Numbered from the stretch's first letter, positions 1 to 6,541 are shown. The stretch is DNA of 9,044 nucleotides from Pseudomonadota bacterium (GCA_021807975.1 JAKBCJ010000172.1:1-9044); one strand, 5' to 3'. Notes: generated by a model from the sequence alone, not told the origin. Numbers and translations: made by a program.

Positions 1-220
1 GGTGTTCGTTTACCGGCAGGGGGGCGCGGCGCCGACGATCTACCGGCTGAACATGCGCGACCCCGGCGGATTCTTCGTCGCCCAAAGCTTCCCGGTTCTG
101 CCCAACGACACGATCTATGTCAGCAATTCCCCGGTTGCCGAGGCCGCCAAGGTGTTTCAACTGCTGGTCGGTGCCACCTTTGTCGGGGCGATGCCGCGCA
201 GCGTGGGGGCGCCGTATTGA
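1..220 (+). CDS. Outer-membrane polysaccharide export protein, C-terminal end (Wza/BexD/CtrA family), partial
   Basis: Only the last 72 residues are inside the window; the gene begins before base 1 and is read in the frame starting at base 2. The visible stretch has the signature of the end of BexD/CtrA/KpsD-type capsule export lipoproteins: a 'VFVYR' strand, then 'YRLNMRDPGGFFVAQSFPV', then 'NDTIYVSNSP', which is the end of the last SLBB-like periplasmic domain. It is followed by a hydrophobic helix (about 'AAKVFQLLVGATFVGAM') matching the segment that in Wza crosses the outer membrane as part of the alpha-helical barrel. The family forms the outer-membrane channel through which capsule or exopolysaccharide leaves the cell, and it docks onto a KpsE/Wzc-type co-polymerase, which is encoded three genes downstream. 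The stop codon overlaps the next start by four bases (TTGA, 217-220). The family call is secure; the exact subfamily cannot be fixed from the tail alone. Confidence 0.85.
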   Translation, partial: VFVYRQGGAAPTIYRLNMRDPGGFFVAQSFPVLPNDTIYVSNSPVAEAAKVFQLLVGATFVGAMPRSVGAPY

Positions 221-1746
221 CCCCCGGACCCGCACCCGAACCGGATACCGACAGCCTGTTGCACGCCGCGGAAGCGGCGTTGCAGGCCGGCGATCTTGGT
301 CAGGCAACGGACCTCGCGCGCCGGGCGGTGGCGGCCGAACCGGGAAATGGCCGGGCGGCCCGCGTGCTGAGCGGGTTCCTGGATGCCGGCGGTGCCCGGG
401 GCGAGGCGATCCAGTGGGCGGAGGCGGCGATCCGGCTACTGCCAGGGGATGCGGAATTTCGGCTGCACATCGGCAGCCTGCTGGCCGCCAGCCGGCGTTG
501 GCGGGAGGCATCGGAGCATCTGGCGGCCCATGTGGCACTGCCCGGCGCCAGCGCGCAAGGCTGGCGCCTGCTGTCGTCCGTCCTGCACCAGTCGGGCGAC
601 ACCGAACGTGCTGTCGAAGCCGCCCGGCGGGCCGCTTCGGCCGACCCGGCGGCGATCGAATACCAGTTGCATCTGGCGGCGATGCTGTCCGAACGGGCTT
701 TGTTCGGCGAGGCGGTGCAGGTGCTGGCGAATGCGCCGGACGATGCGCGGGTGTGGCGGGCACGCGCCTGTGCGCTGGCCGCATCCGGCCATCCCGGTGA
801 AGCGCTGGAGGCCGCGCACCGAGCCGTGCATCTGGCGCCGGACGATCCCGGCTGTCAGGCGGACCTGGATCATATCGCGGCCCTGTGCGGCCTGAAGCTG
901 ACGATCGAGCAGGGCGACTGGACGATCCAGCCGCGCCGCCGGCTGCCACAGGACTCGGTGCGGCCTCCGGGCAGTTCGCTGGCGGTACGCTGGGGCGTGG
1001 TCTATGCCATCGTGCTGCGCGACATCCGGACCCGCTTCGGCCACACGAGGCTGGGCTATCTGTGGGCGATCCTGGAGCCGATTTCCCACCTGATGACGCT
1101 GGGGACGGTGTTTTTCCTGCTGAACACCGCACCGCCGCCGGTGGGCGATAATCTGTTTCTGTTCTACATCACCGGATTGCTGCCTTTCCTGATGTTCGCC
1201 CATGTCTCGCAGGAACTGATGGGGACCTCGGGGTCCAGCACCATGCTGTTCATGCTGCCGGTGGTGCGGCGAACCGATGCGATGGCCGCGCAGGCGCTGC
1301 GCCAACTGGGCACCGAACTGTGCGTGGAACTGCTGATCTTCGGCGCCGCCGGGTTGGGCGGATTGCAGGCTATGCCGACGGATTTGCTGACCTGCATGAC
1401 GGCGCTGCTGGCGTTGTGGCTGCTGGCGGTCGGGGTGGGGTCGATCAACATGGTCATGGTCGGGCTGTTCCCGTCCTATGCCACGTTCTACGAGGCGGTC
1501 ATCCGGCTGCTGTATTTCGGATCCGGGATTTATTACTCGCCGATCGCGATGCCGGATTGGGTGCGGGCCTATCTGGTGTGGAATCCGGTGCTGCAGGCCA
1601 TCGAGTATTTCCGCAGCGGCTTCTTTGCCCAGTATCAGCCGCACTGGGTGAATGTGAACTATCTGGCGCTGTGGGTTCTGTCGTCGGTCGGAATCGGTCT
1701 GGCGATGGAACGCGCCTTGCGCGGCCGAATGGAGGTGCCGACATGA
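217..1746 (+). CDS. kpsM: TPR-repeat domain fused to KpsM-type ABC-2 capsule export permease
   Basis: A 509-residue protein with two parts. Residues about 12-220 are six Ala/Leu-rich helix-turn-helix repeats of about 34 residues with TPR character, for example 'AGDLGQATDLARRAVAAEPG' and 'GHPGEALEAAHRAVHLAPDD'. Residues about 255-509 are a full-length ABC-2 permease of KpsM/CtrC/BexB type: an amphipathic lead with 'RDIRTRFGHTRLGYLWAILEP', which is typical of the family, then about six membrane segments (roughly 288-303, 312-331, 367-384, 390-418, 425-443, 479-497) and the motif 'YYSPIAMPDWVR..LVWNPV'. With KpsT it would move lipid-linked polysaccharide across the inner membrane. Ordinary KpsM proteins are about 260 residues, so the N-terminal half is extra. 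The start is TTG at 217, seven bases after GGGGG (205-209) and overlapping the previous stop. An internal GTG at 958 would give a standalone 262-residue permease, so a separate short product cannot be excluded. It overlaps kpsT by four bases. Confidence 0.88.
   Translation: MTPGPAPEPDTDSLLHAAEAALQAGDLGQATDLARRAVAAEPGNGRAARVLSGFLDAGGARGEAIQWAEAAIRLLPGDAEFRLHIGSLLAASRRWREASEHLAAHVALPGASAQGWRLLSSVLHQSGDTERAVEAARRAASADPAAIEYQLHLAAMLSERALFGEAVQVLANAPDDARVWRARACALAASGHPGEALEAAHRAVHLAPDDPGCQADLDHIAALCGLKLTIEQGDWTIQPRRRLPQDSVRPPGSSLAVRWGVVYAIVLRDIRTRFGHTRLGYLWAILEPISHLMTLGTVFFLLNTAPPPVGDNLFLFYITGLLPFLMFAHVSQELMGTSGSSTMLFMLPVVRRTDAMAAQALRQLGTELCVELLIFGAAGLGGLQAMPTDLLTCMTALLALWLLAVGVGSINMVMVGLFPSYATFYEAVIRLLYFGSGIYYSPIAMPDWVRAYLVWNPVLQAIEYFRSGFFAQYQPHWVNVNYLALWVLSSVGIGLAMERALRGRMEVPT
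1731..1735 (+). promoter_or_regulatory. Shine-Dalgarno site fixing the kpsT start
   Basis: GGAGG lies inside the last codons of the permease gene, seven bases before ATG 1743. The kpsT reading frame stays open far upstream (to about 1320), so this strong site together with the ATGA overlap is what identifies 1743 as the true start. Confidence 0.75.
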
Positions 1747-2429
1747 TCGTGCTGGACCGCATCCACAAGGGCTACCGCACCGCACTTGGCCGCCGCATCG
1801 TGCTGAACGATGTCAGCGTGCGCCTGCCGGAAGGCCAGGGACTGGGCGTGCTGGGGGCCAACGGGTCGGGCAAATCGACCCTGATCCGGCTGCTGGCGGG
1901 CATCGAACGGCCGGATTCCGGGCGGATCTCACGCGGCGGCCGGAATGTCAGCTTTCCGCTGGGTTTCGGCGGCACGCTGCACCCGGCTTTAAGCGGGCGG
2001 GAGAATGTGACGTTCCTGGCTCGGCTGCACGGCGTGCCGCAGCGTCAGGCGGTGGACTTCGTTGCCGATTTCGCCGAACTGGGGCCGTATTACACATTGC
2101 CGGTGGGCACCTATTCATCGGGCATGCGGGCCAGGCTGGCATTCGGCGCCTGCCTGGCGATCCAGTTCGATGTGTATCTGATCGATGAAATCACCGCCGT
2201 CGGCGACGCCCGCTTCCGCGTCCGCTGCCTGGATGCGTTCCGCCAGCGGATGGAGCGGGCCGATGTGATCATGGCCTCGCACGATTATGAAACGATGCGG
2301 GCCTATTGCGATACCGGCGCGGTTCTGGCGGGCGGGCGGCTGATGCTGTTCGATTCGCTGGAAGACGCCATTCGCCAGCATGAGCGGATCGTCCGCAACA
2401 CCCAATCCGCCACCATGGAGATGACATGA
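1743..2429 (+). CDS. kpsT: KpsT-type ATPase of the capsule polysaccharide ABC exporter
   Basis: A 228-residue ATP-binding protein that would pair with the upstream permease and drive export of polysaccharide across the inner membrane from the cytoplasmic face. Visible motifs in order: Walker A 'GANGSGKST' (38-46); the family-specific 'LSGRENV' segment (83-89); the ABC signature in its KpsT form 'YSSGMRARLAFG' (124-135); Walker B 'VYLIDE' running into 'ITAVGD' (144-154), the KpsT/CtrD/BexA version; and the H-loop histidine in 'MASHD' (His180). Length agrees with KpsT/BexA (about 215-225 residues) and lacks the C-terminal sugar-binding extension of Wzt-type O-antigen ATPases, so a capsule-type exporter is favoured. 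The canonical Q-loop glutamine seems to be replaced by His80. The start is ATG 1743 after GGAGG; the frame is open upstream but that is overprinting of the permease gene. It overlaps both neighbours by four bases (ATGA), so its translation is probably coupled to both. Confidence 0.93.
   Translation: MIVLDRIHKGYRTALGRRIVLNDVSVRLPEGQGLGVLGANGSGKSTLIRLLAGIERPDSGRISRGGRNVSFPLGFGGTLHPALSGRENVTFLARLHGVPQRQAVDFVADFAELGPYYTLPVGTYSSGMRARLAFGACLAIQFDVYLIDEITAVGDARFRVRCLDAFRQRMERADVIMASHDYETMRAYCDTGAVLAGGRLMLFDSLEDAIRQHERIVRNTQSATMEMT
2417..2420 (+). promoter_or_regulatory. Shine-Dalgarno site of kpsE
   Basis: GGAG within the end of kpsT, five bases before ATG 2426, supports re-initiation at the ATGA overlap (2426-2429). 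Confidence 0.6.
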
Positions 2430-3592
2430 GCACCACGGTCGTCGTTTCACCCGGGCTTATGCCGCTGGGCCTGCGGGCAGGGCGGCCGCGGCGCTGGTTG
2501 TCGCTGCTGGCGGCGGTCGTGCTGCCGGCGGCGGCGATGGGGACTTATCTGTATGGCTACGCGGACGATCAATACGTCACCGAATTTCGCTTCAGTGTCC
2601 GTCATCAGGCCCCGCTGCGGATGGAGGCGGCGGCGTCTTCAGCGCTGGGCGGGCCATTGAGCGGCGCGGGGTCGGCGATGGCGGTGATCAATGACTCGCA
2701 AATCGTGATCCAATACCTGAAAAGCCGCCAGATCATCGACGATATCGCCGCCACGGGGATCGACCTGGAAGCGATTTACGGCAGCCGCGGCCGCGATATC
2801 GTGGCCCACCTGCGGCAAGGTGCGCCAGCGGAGGAGCGGCTTCGCTACTGGCGGCGCATGGTCGATCCGTTCTTCGATATGTCCACCGGGATCGTTTCAG
2901 TGGAAGTACGCGCGTTCCGCCCCGAAGACGCCCGGCTTGTCGCGGCGCGCACGCTGGCGCTGGCGGAAAAGCTGGTCAACGACATATCTGACCGGTCGCA
3001 CCGCGATGTACTGGCTTATGCCCGCCAGGAAGCGGCCGACAGCGGGGATAAGCTGAAGGCGGCGCAGGCGGCACTGTCAGCATACCGCAACAAACATGCG
3101 GTGCTGTTCCCCGAGATGCAGGCAACGGAAAGCACCACGGTGGGCGGGCTGGTGGAGCAAAGCCTGATCGAGGCCAGAACGGCCTTCAGCACGCAACTGG
3201 CGCAGGGGGTTGCCCGTGATTCGATGCAGATGCGTATCCTGGCGAACCGCATCGCCGCGATGGAGGCGGCGCTGAACGGTGTGAACGGGCGGCTGGCGCA
3301 GTCCGATGGTGATGCGTCGCTGGCATCGGTCATGTCCGAATACGGTATTTTGAAAGTCAGCGAGGAAATCGCCGCCCGGGTTTATGAGCGTGCGCTGATG
3401 TCGTTGCAGGACGCGCGCAACGCCGCCAGCGAGCAGGGGGTGTACCTGACGGCGTTCGTACGCCCGGCCTTGCCGCAGCATTCGATGTATCCGGTGCGCT
3501 GGCGGGTGATGCTGGAAACCGTGCTGGTCGGCTTCGTGGGGTGGTGCCTGCTGCAACTGATCTACCACGGCATCCGCGATCATCTGGACTGA
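2426..3592 (+). CDS. kpsE: KpsE/CtrB/BexC-type capsule export inner-membrane co-polymerase
   Basis: A 388-residue protein with the two-helix topology of polysaccharide co-polymerases. After a short basic cytoplasmic N-terminus (about 1-23) comes a first membrane helix (about 24-44, 'WLSLLAAVVLPAAAMGTYLY'). Next is 'DQYVTEFRFSVR', the usual first periplasmic strand of the family, then a long periplasmic part with a probable coiled coil (about 195-305). The proline-bearing motif 'RPALPQHSMYPVRW' (346-359) precedes the second membrane helix (about 361-381). There is no Walker motif or tyrosine-rich tail, so it is the kinase-free KpsE/BexC/CtrB form rather than Wzc. In the family it bridges the KpsMT transporter to the outer-membrane channel, whose gene ends at base 220. 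It starts in a four-base ATGA overlap with kpsT. It is the last gene of the overlapping set; 81 bases separate it from the sulfotransferase gene. Confidence 0.9.
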   Translation: MSTTVVVSPGLMPLGLRAGRPRRWLSLLAAVVLPAAAMGTYLYGYADDQYVTEFRFSVRHQAPLRMEAAASSALGGPLSGAGSAMAVINDSQIVIQYLKSRQIIDDIAATGIDLEAIYGSRGRDIVAHLRQGAPAEERLRYWRRMVDPFFDMSTGIVSVEVRAFRPEDARLVAARTLALAEKLVNDISDRSHRDVLAYARQEAADSGDKLKAAQAALSAYRNKHAVLFPEMQATESTTVGGLVEQSLIEARTAFSTQLAQGVARDSMQMRILANRIAAMEAALNGVNGRLAQSDGDASLASVMSEYGILKVSEEIAARVYERALMSLQDARNAASEQGVYLTAFVRPALPQHSMYPVRWRVMLETVLVGFVGWCLLQLIYHGIRDHLD

Positions 3593-3673
3593 CAGAGAGA
3601 TCAGGCAATTCCGAACCAGCCGGGCAGCCGGTGACCCGCTTATTCCGCTTTTGGCCGAAAGAGACAGCCATCC

Positions 3674-4999
3674 ATGCTTCCGGGACCGTATAGCAGGATT
3701 TATCACTATCACCTGAAGAAATGCGGCGGGTCCTCGTTGAACCGCTGGCTGGATACACTGACCTTCGACGACCGGACGTTCGATCCGACGTGGCAGACGT
3801 CCTGGCTGCTGGGTGACTGGCAGACCGAAATGAACCTTCCCGGGTCCGCTGCCGAGATGGCAACGAAACGCGCCCTGTTTCACTGGGCCGACGTCGTTCA
3901 TTCCCATGCGGCGCTGCGCCGGTTCGTTCCCGCCGGCACATTGTCGTTTACGATCCTGCGCGATCCGGTGGACAGGCTCGCCTCCCAGATCACCGACTTT
4001 CGGCGGCTGGTGCCGGCGGACACCGTCGCGGTGCCGGATTCAATCCGGGGTATGATCGAGGATACCACGCGCCTGCCGATGCGCGCACTTCTGGAACGGT
4101 ACGGCCACAGCGAGGGCCGGATGCAACTTGACAACTATATCACCCGCTCGCTGGCCGCCGGGCGGATCGGACGCAAAGTTTTGCGGGTGGAGAATGCCGA
4201 AACCTTGCTGGAAACCGCCCTGGACGCTTTGGAGAACGACTACGATCTGGCCGGGCTGCTGGAGGAATTCGATGTCAGCCGCAATGCACTGTGCGCGATC
4301 GCCGGATTGCCGCCGGCGCGCCCGATCGCAACGCTGAACGTGTCCCGTCCCGACAGCACCGACACCGCCGAAATCGTTGATGCGGAGGATATTCTGCGCG
4401 ATCTGACCCGGGTGGACCGCATTGTTTATAATCGTGCCCGGGCGCTGTTCGAAGACCGCCACCGAGCGGTGGGGGAGGCTTATGGGATGGCGGATTTCGA
4501 ACGGGACCATGCCGCACGCCTGCTGAGTCATTTGAAGGGACGGCATTGCGATGGAGCGACCCGCTATTCGGTTCGCTCGCCTTTGGCTGGTGCGGGCTTT
4601 CATGGCCGCGATTGTGCGGGGGACCCGGTCTGCGCGGTCTGGACCGGGCCGGAAACCGCCACGACGTTGTATGTCCCAACGCCGCGCGACATGCAGGTGT
4701 CGCTGCTGGTGTGGATACGCGGCTACGCCGCCGAACGCCAGCGGGAGCAACTGCGAATCAGGATCGATGGCCGGCCGGCGGTGCATCATCTGACGCCTTG
4801 TGACGGTTATGCCGATCTTCTGTCGGCCGATGTGTGTTCGGCAAACGATTTTGTCCGGCTGGAGATCGAGCTGGACGAAACGCTCGACGCGATGGATAGC
4901 GGGTGCGACAGTCGCGATGACCGCAAACGCGGCCTGTCGTTCGACAGTTACGGGTGGCGGCCGCTGCGGCCGGCCGGCGGCGCGAACGGTTTCGCCTGA
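3674..4999 (+). CDS. PAPS-dependent sulfotransferase-like protein with extra C-terminal domain
   Basis: A 441-residue soluble protein. Near the N-terminus 'YHYHLKKCGGSSLNRWL' (10-26) resembles the 5'-phosphosulfate-binding loop of family 2 sulfotransferases ('H.PKtGGTS'). 'FTILRDPVDRLASQ' (92-105) is the 3'-phosphate-binding motif with Arg96 and Ser104 in the expected places, and 'DVVHSHAAL' (73-81) lies between them as in family members. These features indicate transfer of sulfate from PAPS, usually to a carbohydrate hydroxyl. From about residue 295 the sequence changes to a strand-rich region ('RYSVRSPLAGAGFHGRD' ... 'DDRKRGLSFDSYGWRPL'), reminiscent of beta-sandwich tails on some alphaproteobacterial glycan enzymes; its function is unknown. 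No signal peptide or membrane helix is seen, so it probably acts in the cytoplasm before export. It lies 81 bases after the exporter operon on the same strand, so its substrate may be the exported glycan; that is inference. Start ATG 3674 follows a weak AAAGAGA. Confidence 0.75.
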   Translation: MLPGPYSRIYHYHLKKCGGSSLNRWLDTLTFDDRTFDPTWQTSWLLGDWQTEMNLPGSAAEMATKRALFHWADVVHSHAALRRFVPAGTLSFTILRDPVDRLASQITDFRRLVPADTVAVPDSIRGMIEDTTRLPMRALLERYGHSEGRMQLDNYITRSLAAGRIGRKVLRVENAETLLETALDALENDYDLAGLLEEFDVSRNALCAIAGLPPARPIATLNVSRPDSTDTAEIVDAEDILRDLTRVDRIVYNRARALFEDRHRAVGEAYGMADFERDHAARLLSHLKGRHCDGATRYSVRSPLAGAGFHGRDCAGDPVCAVWTGPETATTLYVPTPRDMQVSLLVWIRGYAAERQREQLRIRIDGRPAVHHLTPCDGYADLLSADVCSANDFVRLEIELDETLDAMDSGCDSRDDRKRGLSFDSYGWRPLRPAGGANGFA

Positions 5000-5038
5000 C
5001 CTTTGGTTGGTTTCCGCCGGGATTTCGCCCCATCAGGT

Positions 5039-5094
5039 GGGTTTAGCCTGCGGTGTCCCGGTAGAAGGGGCAAACCCTGCCCGCGCAAACGCGG
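5039..5094. terminator. Hairpin-forming spacer between convergent genes, possible weak terminator
   Basis: The 145-base spacer between the sulfotransferase stop (4999) and the mazG stop (5145) holds several short inverted repeats. GGGTTT-a-GCC (5039-5048) pairs with GGCAAACCC (5069-5077). It overlaps GGGCA/TGCCC (5068-5072 with 5078-5082), and CCGCG-caaa-CGCGG (5081-5094) follows. None has a run of T after it on either strand, so factor-independent termination is only a possibility. Confidence 0.22.
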
Positions 5095-5125
5095 CTGCTT
5101 CGTGTTGGAAACGGGCACCCTGCGT

Positions 5126-5158
5126 CCGAACGAAAGCGCCGGTATCAGGTGCGTTCGG
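5126..5158. repeat. Inverted repeat spanning the mazG stop codon
   Basis: CCGAACG (5126-5132) and CGTTCGG (5152-5158) are a perfect 7-base inverted repeat with a 19-base loop that includes the mazG stop codon (5145-5147). It could form a 3'-end hairpin in the mazG transcript. No T-tract follows, and a repeat this short can arise by chance in GC-rich DNA. Confidence 0.25.
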
Positions 5159-5951
5159 CGGCCTTGACGCGCTGCCAGCCCGCCTCCATCTCTTGCAACG
5201 ACAACTCCCGCAGATTCTTCGCCCCGGCTTCGACGTTAGCTTCCATCGCATTGAATCTACGGGAAAATTTCTCATTCGCGTGACGCAGGCACTGCTCGGG
5301 GTCGAGTTTCAGCTTCCGGGCGAGGTTGGCCACCACGAACAGGAGGTCGCCAACCTCATCGGTTAGCCGAACTGGATCGGCGCCTGAGAGTTCTGCTCTA
5401 AGTTCTTGGATTTCTTCGTCCAGTTTATCCAAAACCTGCTCAACATCCGGCCAGTCGAACCCAACCCGCGCCGCCCGGTTGGTCAGCTTCAGCGCCCGGG
5501 TCAGGGCAGGGAGGCCAACCGGCACGCCGGCCAGCGCCCCGGTCTGCTGGCGCGCGGCCCGTTCGGTGGATTTCTGTGCCTCCCATGCCGAGGTTTGCGC
5601 CGCCGCGTCACGTGCCGCCGCATCGCCGAACACATGAGGATGGCGGCGTATCATTTTGTCGCTAATGGATTTCGCGATGTCGGCGAAACCGAACAGGCCG
5701 TGTTCCTCGGCCATGCGTGCGTGATAGACCACCTGGAACAGCAGATCGCCAAGCTCATCGGGCAGGGCGGTGAAGTCGCGCTGGGCGATGGCGTCGGCGA
5801 CCTCATAGGCTTCCTCGATCGTATAGGGTGCGATCGTCGCGAAGTCCTGCACCTTGTCCCACGGGCAACCGGTGGCGGGGTCGCGCAAGGCGGCCATGAT
5901 ATCCAGCAGGCGGCGGAGTTCGGCTTCGGCCGAGGCAGCGTGATCGGGCAT
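5145..5951 (-). CDS. mazG: Nucleoside triphosphate pyrophosphohydrolase MazG
   Basis: A 268-residue protein close in length to E. coli MazG (263). The enzyme hydrolyses NTPs and dNTPs to the monophosphate plus pyrophosphate, cleaning the nucleotide pool in the cytoplasm. Numbered from ATG 5951, the N-terminal repeat starts with the family hallmark 'LRDPATGCPWDKVQDFATIA', then carries the metal-binding helices 'EEAYE' (46-50) and 'DELGD' (65-69), followed by 'RRHPHVFGD' (102-110). The C-terminal repeat has its own set, 'DEEIQEL' (178-184) and 'DEVGD' (198-202), so both MazG domains look intact. A TTG seven codons upstream (5972) would also be in frame; I prefer ATG 5951 because it gives the usual N-terminus. 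Neither start has a clear ribosome binding site. The gene is head-to-head with greB, and its 3' end converges on the sulfotransferase gene. Confidence 0.94.
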   Translation of the reverse strand: MPDHAASAEAELRRLLDIMAALRDPATGCPWDKVQDFATIAPYTIEEAYEVADAIAQRDFTALPDELGDLLFQVVYHARMAEEHGLFGFADIAKSISDKMIRRHPHVFGDAAARDAAAQTSAWEAQKSTERAARQQTGALAGVPVGLPALTRALKLTNRAARVGFDWPDVEQVLDKLDEEIQELRAELSGADPVRLTDEVGDLLFVVANLARKLKLDPEQCLRHANEKFSRRFNAMEANVEAGAKNLRELSLQEMEAGWQRVKAAERT

Positions 5952-6016
5952 ACCGCGCGGATACGGGACCAACCGGCGGGATGCAAGCGCCGCCCTGGCG
6001 TGGTATCCGCTTCGGC

Positions 6017-6541
6017 ATGGATGACGATGAGGACGACGGCCCGCCCAAACTACCCGGCGGCAAGTTTTACATGACCCCGTTCGGAGCCGGCCGGTTGCGC
6101 GCCGAACTGGCGAGCCAGCGCACCGAGCGGCACCGGGTGGTGGAGATTGCCGCCTGGGCCGCGGGCAACGGCGACCGCAGCGAGAACGCCGACTACAAGG
6201 AAGGCAAGCGCCGCCTGCGAGAGATCGACCGGCGGCTGCGCTTCCTGACCAAGCGGCTGGCCTATGCCGAGATCGTCGATCCCGCGGCCCAGACGCAGCG
6301 CGACCGGGTGTTCTTCGGCGCGACCGTAACCTATGTGAACGAACGCGACGAGGAGGTAACCGTGTCGATCGTCGGCGTTGACGAAGCGGATATGGGCGCC
6401 GGCAAGATCAGCATCGGTTCGCCCGTAGCCCTGGCGCTGCTGCGGACCCGGGTCGGCGACGAGGTCACGGTGCGAACGCCGCGTGGCCCGGAGGTGATCG
6501 AGGTGGTGCGGATCACGTATCCCGAACCCGATGGCCGGTAA
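6017..6541 (+). CDS. greB: Transcription elongation factor GreB
   Basis: A 174-residue GreA/GreB-family protein. It inserts its coiled coil into the secondary channel of stalled RNA polymerase and stimulates cleavage of the backtracked transcript. The coiled-coil tip 'GNGDRSENADYKEGKRRLRE' (50-69) contains the acidic residues Asp53 and Glu56, equivalent to E. coli GreB Asp41 and Glu44. 'IDRRLRFLTKRL..AEIVD' and 'DRVFFGATVTY' (96-106) point to GreB rather than GreA, and the C-terminal FKBP-like domain includes 'ISIGSPVALALLRTRVGDEV'. An acidic N-terminal tail ('MDDDEDDG') precedes the 'YMTPFGAGRLRAEL' core. An upstream in-frame ATG (5981) would add 12 residues. I chose 6017 because it begins at the acidic tail and leaves 65 bases for the divergent promoters with mazG; neither start has a convincing Shine-Dalgarno site. 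Confidence 0.92.
   Translation: MDDDEDDGPPKLPGGKFYMTPFGAGRLRAELASQRTERHRVVEIAAWAAGNGDRSENADYKEGKRRLREIDRRLRFLTKRLAYAEIVDPAAQTQRDRVFFGATVTYVNERDEEVTVSIVGVDEADMGAGKISIGSPVALALLRTRVGDEVTVRTPRGPEVIEVVRITYPEPDGR

Noticed and set aside
117..800. 227-codon plus-strand frame overlapping the TPR region
   Set aside because: The product is almost entirely Arg/Gly/Pro/Ala, typical of an out-of-frame reading of GC-rich coding DNA.
436..1785. Long open frame (449 codons) on the minus strand opposite the TPR-permease gene
   Set aside because: Its translation is low-complexity, rich in Arg, Gln and His, with no family motif; it is the antisense shadow of a well-supported GC-rich gene.
3593..3673. The kpsE-sulfotransferase spacer as a terminator or promoter
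   Set aside because: I found no stable stem followed by T residues and no convincing -35/-10 pair; read-through from kpsE is possible but not shown.
3077..3907. 276-codon minus-strand frame over kpsE and the sulfotransferase start
   Set aside because: It crosses two real genes and the spacer between them and has no recognisable motif.
4040..4789. 249-codon minus-strand frame opposite the sulfotransferase
   Set aside because: Composition is that of an antisense shadow; the opposite strand has clear PAPS motifs.
5406..6074. 222-codon plus-strand frame opposite mazG
   Set aside because: It is antisense to a full-length MazG with both domains intact and runs into greB out of frame.
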